Positions 1-4,669 of a stretch of DNA of 5,181 nt are shown in pieces. The notes under the pieces were generated by a model that saw nothing but the letters and a program-made list of their open reading frames with translations, was not told the DNA's origin and ran no database searches. Source of the stretch: Pseudorhodoplanes sp. (lineage in GTDB: Bacteria > Pseudomonadota > Alphaproteobacteria > Rhizobiales > Xanthobacteraceae); contig WBUW01000250.1 in NCBI GenBank assembly GCA_008933495.1, positions 1 to 5,181 of the forward strand, written 5' to 3'. Both the position numbers and the translations under genes were made by a program. Every line of letters starts with the position of its first letter. Positions within the stretch are counted from its first letter, which is position 1.

Positions 1-318
<318 letters not shown>

Positions 319-396
319 TCCCCTTCCTTTCACCTCTCCCCGCTTGCGGGGAGAGGTCGCCCGCCTAAGCGTAGCGCAGGCGGCGGGTGAGGGGCA
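319..396. repeat. Palindromic intergenic repeat between convergent genes
   Basis: The whole ispG-parA intergenic space is one palindromic element. Its core is a perfect 12-bp hairpin: arm ACCTCTCCCCGC at 332-343, a 2-base loop, and the complementary arm at 346-357. A second, looser stem pairs CGCCT (360-365 region) with AGGCG (379-383 region). The outer edges CCCCT and CACC at 320-334 are complementary to GGTGAGGGG at 386-394. I recall near-identical elements dispersed between genes in Bradyrhizobium and related genomes; that is memory, not a search. Neither side of the core hairpin is followed by a T-run, so it is not a canonical intrinsic terminator, although a strong stem at both 3' ends of a convergent pair may still stop or stabilise transcripts. 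The element touches the parA stop codon at 397 directly. Confidence 0.75.
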
Positions 397-1416
397 TTAG
401 ATCTTGCTGACAACCGAGTCTATTGCGTCAACGCAAAGGATGCGCTGTGATTCGTTCACTCGGACGCGCTGATCGACAACATTCAGATAACCGGAGTGGA
501 GATCGTAGAAAGGACAACCCCTTGCGTATGCGACAACCCCGGTCGTTTGAAAATCTCGAATTTCGACAAATCCGTCGGATGTTTTTTTGAACGAGAAGAA
601 TGCAGGGTTTGATTTCATCAAGCTGGCGACGTCTTCCTCAATTGCGTCCAAAACCGCCGCATAGGCTGATGCAGGCCCCATGTACTGGGTGATACGATTT
701 TTCGCAATGAGGTGAACTTTCGGAAGTGGGCGGTTTGCTGCGTGCAATTTTGTAGCGAATGCGTGTTGAGCGTAAATCGGAGACGGCAACCGCAAGCCAT
801 AAACCAGAGAAAACGCGTTCTGAATTGCGCGCCGAGAAGAGTCATCTGCCATTATTGGCAAAATGAGGAAGTCAGCAGCAGCCAAAGCAATTTGCGTGTA
901 GATAGAAAAGCTGGGATTTAGATCAACAAAGATCGTATCGTATTGGCCGTTGGCCGCTGCCAAGAAATCGCGCAGCCAATCAATAATGCTTAACCACGTA
1001 TTAGTTCCCGGAATTTGCGTGTTAGCCAGCGTCGACATTGCGTTGGACTGCAATTCGAGCAGCGGGTCGCTACATAGCAGCGTGATATTTGATGGTATCG
1101 ACACGTTGAAGCTGTGTGGGTCAGTCAAAAAATCGTTGGGCAAAAAACTGACGGGACTGTACGGCGACGGCAGTCGAAGCTGAAAATAGCCGCCAATTGT
1201 GGCGCGGGGCGTTGCGCCCTGACGCATGAGCAGATTGTCGCTGCCGTGATTGACCAAGCCGCCGAGAAAGAGTTCTGAGAGATTTGCTTGCGGACAAATG
1301 TCGACCGCCAGCACCTTTTTATTCGGATGCAGATTTGCGTAACGGCAAATAGCTTGAAACGCCAAGCTCGTTTTTCCGGTGCCGCCTTTGTTATTCCAAA
1401 AAGCATAAACCGCCAT
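397..1416 (-). CDS. Orphan ParA/MinD-like P-loop ATPase, 339 residues
   Basis: This is a ParA-family (SIMIBI class) ATPase, a family that binds ATP, dimerises and positions DNA or protein cargo. The deviant Walker A motif NKGGTGKTS is at residues 9-17, with signature Lys10 and P-loop Lys15. The A' motif VDICPQANLS is at 38-47. Walker B is YDTIFVDLNPS at 159-169 (Asp165), followed by ALAAADFLILPIMADDSS. In canonical ParA/Soj the A' motif is DxDPQ and its second Asp is needed for ATP hydrolysis; here that position is Cys41. At 339 residues it is longer than a typical 250-270 residue Soj, with extra sequence between A' and Walker B (about 54-145) and a C-terminal half I do not recognise. No ParB gene or obvious parS site is in the window. 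The start is supported by GGAGGT at 1422-1427, 5 bases upstream. Sampled 60-base lines are about 38-53% GC, well below the neighbouring genes, suggesting horizontal acquisition. Its role is unknown; chromosome segregation is not implied. Confidence 0.85.
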   Translation of the reverse strand: MAVYAFWNNKGGTGKTSLAFQAICRYANLHPNKKVLAVDICPQANLSELFLGGLVNHGSDNLLMRQGATPRATIGGYFQLRLPSPYSPVSFLPNDFLTDPHSFNVSIPSNITLLCSDPLLELQSNAMSTLANTQIPGTNTWLSIIDWLRDFLAAANGQYDTIFVDLNPSFSIYTQIALAAADFLILPIMADDSSRRAIQNAFSLVYGLRLPSPIYAQHAFATKLHAANRPLPKVHLIAKNRITQYMGPASAYAAVLDAIEEDVASLMKSNPAFFSFKKTSDGFVEIRDFQTTGVVAYARGCPFYDLHSGYLNVVDQRVRVNESQRILCVDAIDSVVSKI

Positions 1417-1421
1417 ATATT

Positions 1422-1427
1422 ACCTCC
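1422..1427 (-). promoter_or_regulatory. Strong Shine-Dalgarno of the ParA-like gene
   Basis: On the minus strand GGAGGT lies 5 bases before the ATG at 1416. It is the best ribosome binding site in the window and fixes the start of the ATPase so that the P-loop sits at residues 9-17, as expected for ParA proteins. Confidence 0.8.
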
Positions 1428-1436
1428 ATTAGTAAT

Positions 1437-1449
1437 GTTCAAAATGAAC
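1437..1449. promoter_or_regulatory. Small inverted repeat in the ParA leader, possible operator
   Basis: GTTCA, three A's and TGAAC form a 5-3-5 dyad between the predicted transcription start (about 1455) and the RBS of the ParA-like gene. Small dyads in this position are often repressor sites, and ParA-type genes are frequently autoregulated, but the dyad is short and lies in AT-rich DNA, so chance is a real alternative. Confidence 0.3.
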
Positions 1450-1461
1450 GTCGTTAAGATC

Positions 1462-1490
1462 AATATAGACGTCATATGGTGCAAAATCAA
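1462..1490 (-). promoter_or_regulatory. Sigma-70 promoter of the ParA-like gene
   Basis: Read on the minus strand, TTGATT (1485-1490, 4 of 6 to the -35 consensus) is followed by exactly 17 bases and TATATT (1462-1467, 5 of 6 to the -10 consensus). Transcription would start near 1455 and give a leader of about 38 bases holding the dyad at 1437-1449 and the GGAGGT site. The promoter lies within the same AT-rich patch as the gene, so the gene seems to have arrived with its own promoter. Confidence 0.6.
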
Positions 1491-1541
1491 CTCCTTCTTA
1501 AGATACTGAAATATTTAATAATTTCTCCAAAGCGGGCACGC

Positions 1542-1570
1542 TTGGCCTTTTTCTGTCGTGCCTCCATATT
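1542..1570 (+). promoter_or_regulatory. Weak candidate promoter giving a leaderless mRNA for the small membrane protein
   Basis: TTGGCC (1542-1547), 17 bases, then CATATT (1565-1570); each hexamer matches consensus at 4 of 6 positions. The -10 ends 6 bases before the ATG at 1577, so transcription would begin at or next to the start codon. That would explain the lack of a visible Shine-Dalgarno in front of this gene. Both hexamers are weak, so this is tentative. Confidence 0.25.
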
Positions 1571-1576
1571 CCCCGC

Positions 1577-1927
1577 ATGAGCAACGAACCCGACCGACCC
1601 CGCGCCGAGCAGCCGCGCTACGAGCCGGAAATCATCCCGCCGGGCGGTCGCGCGCGCGGGCGCGGCAGTTTCGAGAGCGTCTTCATCCGCGTCGAGGAGG
1701 GTGAGGACGGCATTCGGCGCGTTACGCTGAAGCGGCCGGGGCCGTTCACCGTTGCGCTGATCGTGCTCGCGGTCGGCGTCGTGGTGGCGCTGGTTTTCGT
1801 CGTGCTGTCGGCTCTGGTGCTGGTCTGGATCCCGATCGTGGTCGCCGGCATCCTGTTCGCGCTGTTCTCCGGCTCCCTGCGCAATGCCTGGCAGCGCGTG
1901 CAGGACTGGTGGCGCGGCGGGCGGTAA
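1577..1927 (+). CDS. Small two-helix membrane protein, conserved-hypothetical type
   Basis: A 116-residue protein I cannot name. Residues 1-56 form a charged, Pro/Arg/Gly-rich cytoplasmic-looking segment with no signal peptide. Residues 58-98 are almost continuously hydrophobic (Val, Leu, Ile, Ala, Phe) and long enough for two transmembrane helices, about 58-77 and 79-98, joined by a very short turn near WIP (84-86). The C-terminus (101-116) is basic and Trp-rich, LRNAWQRVQDWWRGGR, resembling a membrane-anchoring amphipathic tail. GC and codon use match the core genome. It is divergent from the ParA-like gene and followed by repeats, so it is probably monocistronic. No Shine-Dalgarno precedes the ATG; a leaderless start is possible. 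The coding call rests on GC-rich codon bias, the coherent hydrophobic block and a charged tail. Function unknown. Confidence 0.75.
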   Translation: MSNEPDRPRAEQPRYEPEIIPPGGRARGRGSFESVFIRVEEGEDGIRRVTLKRPGPFTVALIVLAVGVVVALVFVVLSALVLVWIPIVVAGILFALFSGSLRNAWQRVQDWWRGGR

Positions 1928-1953
1928 AATTCCTCGACGCGCCGGTTTCATTC

Positions 1954-1985
1954 TTCTCGCCGCCTGTTCTCGCCGCCTGTTCTCG
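1954..1985. repeat. 13-bp tandem duplication
   Basis: TTCTCGCCGCCTG occurs twice back to back (1954-1966 and 1967-1979), and TTCTCG starts a third copy at 1980-1985, where it runs into the REP-like element. This looks like slippage or a small duplication at the edge of that element. It is downstream of the membrane-protein stop and non-coding. Confidence 0.8.
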
Positions 1986-2073
1986 TCATGCCCGCGCTTG
2001 TCGCGGGCATCCCGCTTGGGAGGGCGATTGCGTCCCCGATCGGGATGGCCGGGACAAGCCCGGCCATGACGAC
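1983..2073. repeat. REP-like double-hairpin intergenic element
   Basis: Two hairpins face each other. The first has 9-bp arms ATGCCCGCG (1988-1996) and CGCGGGCAT (2002-2010) around CTTGT. The second has 9-bp arms ATGGCCGGG (2045-2053) and CCCGGCCAT (2059-2067) around ACAAG. The loops are reverse complements of each other, and the outer flanks TCGTCATG (1983-1990) and CATGACGA (2065-2072) are also complementary, so the whole 90-base unit is a nested palindrome. CATCCCG (2009-2015) and CGGGATG (2041-2047) pair inside it. I recall the theme (GTCATGCCCGCG... and its complement) as a very common dispersed repeat of Bradyrhizobium-type genomes; a genome-wide count would confirm this. Confidence 0.75.
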
Positions 2074-2106
2074 GGAAAAAAGCGACCAAAAATCCAGACC
2101 GGCATA

Positions 2107-2135
2107 TTGACAATATTCTGAGAACGGAATAAAAT
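2107..2135 (+). promoter_or_regulatory. Near-consensus sigma-70 promoter facing the structured element
   Basis: TTGACA at 2107-2112 is a perfect -35 hexamer. After exactly 17 bases comes TAAAAT at 2130-2135, 5 of 6 to the -10 consensus. Transcription should begin around 2141-2143, a few bases before the folded repeat element. This is the best promoter match in the window and lies in a short AT-rich gap between two GC-rich repeats. No credible protein gene follows on the plus strand, so the product would be a non-coding RNA or a spurious transcript. Confidence 0.6.
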
Positions 2136-2142
2136 CCTATTC

Positions 2143-2471
2143 ATTCTGTCCCACGCAAGGGCGTCTGATCAGCGTCATGAGATGCGGGGCAGGGTGCGGT
2201 GGCCGTGCGAGGGGTGCAGGACGTACACCCGGCGCGCGGAGGCCCAAGCTGCGGCGATCCGGCCCACCGGCCGTGGACCACCAGCGGAGGATACCAAGTT
2301 GGCCGCCCCTGCCAGGGCGTCTGTCCTCCGGGGTTGTCGCAGAGCAAGCCACTCACACCGCGCGCGGAACGCCGGAGATTTCGGCGGTCCGTGGTGACTG
2401 CAATCTCGTGTGGCCAACTCACATTGCCGCACGAGGCCGCGGGCAGGCTGAGAGCCCGGCGTTCCGCGCGC
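2143..2471 (+). repeat. Structured dispersed element, candidate non-coding RNA
   Basis: No convincing gene lies here: the ATG at 2177 has no Shine-Dalgarno, and its frame runs on through the antisense of the permease. Instead there are nested inverted repeats. ACGC (2153-2156) pairs with GCGT (2161-2164), next to the palindrome CTGATCAG (2165-2172). CGGAGGA (2285-2291) pairs with TCCTCCG (2324-2330), enclosing CGCCC/GGGCG (2304-2308, 2315-2319). A perfect 16-bp pair, GCGCGCGGAACGCCGG (2360-2375) with its complement at 2456-2471, encloses a 10-bp stem with one G-U pair (2405-2414 with 2426-2435, 11-base loop). From memory, the left end (ATGAGATGCGGGGCAGGGTG) and the right part (GTGACTGC ... 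CACGAGGC ... CCCGGC) match a family of roughly 400-bp repeats in Bradyrhizobium-type genomes, often misannotated as small hypothetical proteins. With the promoter at 2107-2135, an RNA gene is plausible but unproven. Confidence 0.55.
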
Positions 2472-2576
2472 CCTTGCACATCGGGCTTGTCCGATGTGCA
2501 ACAACGCCCTTGCACATCGGGCTTGTCCGATGTGCAACAACGCCCTTGCACATCGCATGTTTGCGATGTGCAAAAC
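2469..2576. repeat. Three tandem 36-base hairpin units
   Basis: Units start at 2469, 2505 and 2541, each opening with CGCCC. Units 1 and 2 are identical over 36 bases. Each holds an 11-bp perfect stem, TTGCACATCGG with CCGATGTGCAA (2474-2484/2491-2501 and 2510-2520/2527-2537), with a 6-base loop that can be closed further by a G-U pair. Unit 3 forms a 12-bp perfect stem, TTGCACATCGCA (2546-2557) with TGCGATGTGCAA (2562-2573), and a TGTT loop. Relative to units 1 and 2, the top of its stem changes one G-C to C-G and G-U to A-T, so base pairing is kept while sequence changes. No T-run follows on either strand, so these are not standard intrinsic terminators, although they sit about 95 bases beyond the permease stop and could protect or end that mRNA. 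Spacers are constant 8-base sequences, not CRISPR spacers. Confidence 0.85.
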
Positions 2577-2668
2577 GAAGAAAGGGCAACGGATTTTGGA
2601 CTGAAGGCGTGCCCGGCGCCGCAAACAATACGGGCAGCGAAGCGTTGGCTAATTCATTGCCGCGAGGA
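2577..2668. other. Gap between hairpin array and permease stop
   Basis: About 90 bases with no gene, T-run or strong stem that I can see. It is the 3' untranslated region of the pump operon on the minus strand. Together with 1928-2576 it completes a 741-base stretch without a credible protein gene. Confidence 0.5.
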
Positions 2669-3901
2669 TCACGCGTGCCGCAGCGCCTCGATCGGATCGA
2701 GGCGCGAGGCGCGCAGCGCCGGATACCAGCCGAAGAACACGCCGACCAGCCCGGAAAAGGCGACCGCCAGCAGCACGGATTCGGGCTGGATGAGCAGCGG
2801 CCAGCCGGCGGCATTGGAGATGATGTAGGCCGCCGCCACGCCGATGACGACGCCGACCGCCCCGCCGATCGCCGCCAGTCCGGCCGCCTCGAACAGGAAC
2901 TGCCGCAGGATGTCCCGGCGCCGCGCGCCGACCGCCAGCCGCAAGCCGATCTCGCGCGTGCGCTCGGTGACCGAGACCAGCATGATGTTCATGATGCCGA
3001 TGCCGCCGACCGCAAGCGACACGCCGGCCACCGCGGCGAGCAGCAGCGCCAGCGTGCGCGCGCTCGCCTCGCGCGTGGCGGCGATGTCGGCGAGGTTGCG
3101 GATCGAGAAGTCGTCTTCCTGTCCGGGCTGGATGCGATGGCGCTGGCGCAGCAGCGCCTTCACGTCGTCCTCGCTCTGGGCCAGGCTTTCGCCTTCGCGC
3201 ACCTTGACATAGATCGCGCCGACCGCGCGGGCATTGGCGAGGTTGCGCCCGAGCACGCGCTGGCGCGCGGTGTTGAGCGGCACGAACACGACATCGTCCT
3301 GGTCCTGGCCCCAGGTCGATTGCCCCTTGCGCGCCATGATGCCGGTTACGCGGAACGGCACGTTGCGGATGCGCAATTCCTGGCCGACGGGATCGAGCCC
3401 GCCATAGAGATTGCGCGCCACCGTCTGGCCGAGCAGCGCCACCTGCGCCCCGCGCGCGATCTCTTCGGGCTCGAATTCGCGCCCGCGCTCGACCTCCCAC
3501 TCGCGCGCCTCGAACCAGCCGAGGTCGATGCCGAATACGCTGGTCGACCAGTTGACGCCGCTGGCGATCAGTTGCGCGGTGCCGCGGATATAGGGCGAGG
3601 TCACCTGCACGTTCGGCACCTCGGCGGCGATGGCGGTGGAATCCTCGTCGGTCAGCGTCGATGCGGCGCCGCTGCCCAGCCGCACGCCGCCCTGCGTGAT
3701 ATTGCCGGGCATGACCACGAGCAGGTTCGCGCCGAGGCTCCGGATCTGCGCCACCACCTGTTCGCGGGCGCCGCCGCCGACCGCGACCATGGCGATCACC
3801 GCCGCCACGCCGATGATGATGCCGAGCATGGTGAGCGCGCTGCGCAGCTTGTTCAGGCGCAGCGCGTCGACGGCGGAAATGGCGGCATCGCTCAGCCGCA
3901 T
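2669..3901 (-). CDS. MacB-type ABC transporter permease (FtsX family)
   Basis: A 410-residue inner-membrane permease of the MacB/FtsX (type VII ABC, mechanotransmission) class. It has one N-terminal transmembrane helix (about 22-42), a large periplasmic MacB_PCD domain (about 45-280), then three helices (about 284-308, 335-361 and 376-397). The FtsX-domain hallmarks are present: ERTREIGLRLAVGARRRDIL between helices 2 and 3, and GWYPALRASRLDPIEALR at the C-terminus. E. coli MacB is a single chain of about 650 residues with the ATPase fused in front; here the ATPase is the separate gene just upstream, and 410 residues is the usual size for the permease half. The ATG at 3901 overlaps the ATPase gene by 10 bases and has GGAG (3909-3912) 7 bases ahead, implying coupled translation. 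It should export a lipophilic substrate, peptide or drug together with the MacA-like adaptor; the substrate cannot be read from sequence. Confidence 0.93.
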   Translation of the reverse strand: MRLSDAAISAVDALRLNKLRSALTMLGIIIGVAAVIAMVAVGGGAREQVVAQIRSLGANLLVVMPGNITQGGVRLGSGAASTLTDEDSTAIAAEVPNVQVTSPYIRGTAQLIASGVNWSTSVFGIDLGWFEAREWEVERGREFEPEEIARGAQVALLGQTVARNLYGGLDPVGQELRIRNVPFRVTGIMARKGQSTWGQDQDDVVFVPLNTARQRVLGRNLANARAVGAIYVKVREGESLAQSEDDVKALLRQRHRIQPGQEDDFSIRNLADIAATREASARTLALLLAAVAGVSLAVGGIGIMNIMLVSVTERTREIGLRLAVGARRRDILRQFLFEAAGLAAIGGAVGVVIGVAAAYIISNAAGWPLLIQPESVLLAVAFSGLVGVFFGWYPALRASRLDPIEALRHA

Positions 3902-4653
3902 GGCGCCGCTCCGGCCGGTTCAGGCGCGGGGGCACGGCGCAAGGCCGCGAGATCGGCCGCCGCATCGGTCGGCGCCTGGCGCGCATCGCCCTGCACCCGG
4001 CCGTCGAGAAAGCGGATCACCCGCGAAGCATAGCGCGCGACGTCGGCTTCGTGCGTGACGACGAGCACCGTGGTGCCGTCGCGGTTGAGCTGCTGGAACA
4101 GCGCCATGATCTCGATCGAGGTGCGGCTGTCGAGCGCGCCGGTCGGCTCGTCGGCCAGGAGCACTTTCGGCCCGTTGACGATCGCGCGCGCGATGGCGAC
4201 GCGCTGCTGCTGCCCGCCGGACAATTGCGTCGGCCGGTGATGCATGCGCTCGCCGAGCCCGACGCGGCGCAAGGCGGCGGCCGCCCGCTCGCCGCGACGG
4301 GCGCGGTCCATGCCGGCATAGATCAGCGGCAGTTCGACATTGCCGAAGGCGTCGAGCCGGTCGAGCAGATGGAATTGCTGAAACACGAAGCCCATTTTCC
4401 GGTTGCGGATCGCCGCCAGCGCGTCGCCGCCAAGCGCCGACACCGTTTCCCCTTCCAGCCGGTAGCTCCCCGAGGTCGGGCGGTCGAGGCAGCCGATCAC
4501 GTTCATGAAGGTGGACTTGCCGGAGCCGGACGGGCCCATGACGGCAACGAACTCGCCTTCGCCGATCGACAAGGTGACGTCGGCCAGCGCCTGCACCGTT
4601 TCCGCGCCGAGCCGGTAGAGGCGCGTCAGGCGTTCGGTTTCGATCAGCGCCAT
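3892..4653 (-). CDS. MacB-type ABC transporter ATP-binding protein (LolD/MacB family)
   Basis: A complete 253-residue cytoplasmic ABC ATPase that drives the adjacent permease. The motifs are in order and intact: Walker A GPSGSGKST (40-48), Q-loop Gln92 in FVFQQFHLL, signature LSGGQQQR (144-151), Walker B VLLADEP (164-170), D-loop ALDS (173-176) and switch His201 in VVTHE. The phrases VMGPSGSGKSTFMNVIGCLDRPTSG and ADEPTGALDS are typical of the MacB/LolD/YbbA exporter ATPases. I chose ATG 4653 because it begins the normal N-terminus (MALIETERL) and has AGGA at 4662-4665, 8 bases ahead. An in-frame ATG at 4728 would add 25 residues inside the adaptor gene and has no family support. It starts 16 bases after the adaptor stop and overlaps the permease start by 10 bases, so the three genes form one operon. 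Confidence 0.95.
   Translation of the reverse strand: MALIETERLTRLYRLGAETVQALADVTLSIGEGEFVAVMGPSGSGKSTFMNVIGCLDRPTSGSYRLEGETVSALGGDALAAIRNRKMGFVFQQFHLLDRLDAFGNVELPLIYAGMDRARRGERAAAALRRVGLGERMHHRPTQLSGGQQQRVAIARAIVNGPKVLLADEPTGALDSRTSIEIMALFQQLNRDGTTVLVVTHEADVARYASRVIRFLDGRVQGDARQAPTDAAADLAALRRAPAPEPAGAAPCG
3909..3912 (-). promoter_or_regulatory. Shine-Dalgarno of the permease inside the ATPase gene
   Basis: GGAG on the minus strand lies 7 bases before the permease ATG at 3901, within the last codons of the ATPase gene. With the 10-base gene overlap this indicates translational coupling and matched amounts of the two MacB-like halves. Confidence 0.55.
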
Positions 4654-4661
4654 GCGCCGCG

Positions 4662-4665
4662 TCCT
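4662..4665 (-). promoter_or_regulatory. Shine-Dalgarno that fixes the ATPase start
   Basis: AGGA on the minus strand lies 8 bases before ATG 4653, in the 16-base gap after the adaptor stop (4670-4672). It favours this start over the upstream in-frame ATG at 4728. Confidence 0.5.
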
Positions 4666-4669
4666 GCCG

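Noticed and set aside
395..1432. CATTAG at both 395-400 and 1427-1432 as target-site duplication of the ParA islet
   Set aside because: A 6-base match is expected by chance, and the right copy lies inside the AT-rich leader, not at the islet's edge near 1530.
1125..1490. Minus-strand reading frame starting MTSILILTTFILNI upstream of the ParA-like ATG, a possible leader peptide
   Set aside because: The purine-rich AAGGAG upstream is 15 bases from the ATG and touches the TTG start, the frame overlaps the promoter, and it continues out of frame through the ATPase gene.
1487..2113. Minus-strand ORF of 208 codons
   Set aside because: It crosses the small membrane protein gene on the opposite strand and the palindromic repeats; the Arg/Asp/His-rich content is a shadow.
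2469..2576. CRISPR-like array
   Set aside because: Only three units; the intervening 8 bases are constant rather than unique spacers, and there are no cas genes.
2649..3986. Minus-strand ORF of 445 codons overlapping the permease in another frame
   Set aside because: Extremely Arg/Ala/Gly/His-rich with no domain; it is the alternate-frame shadow of the MacB-type permease.
2177..4033. Long plus-strand ORF of 618 codons starting MRCGAGCGGR
   Set aside because: Most of it is antisense to the clearly real permease, it has no Shine-Dalgarno, and its composition (Arg, Ala, Asp, His, Gln) is that of a GC-driven shadow frame. The start lies in the structured repeat.
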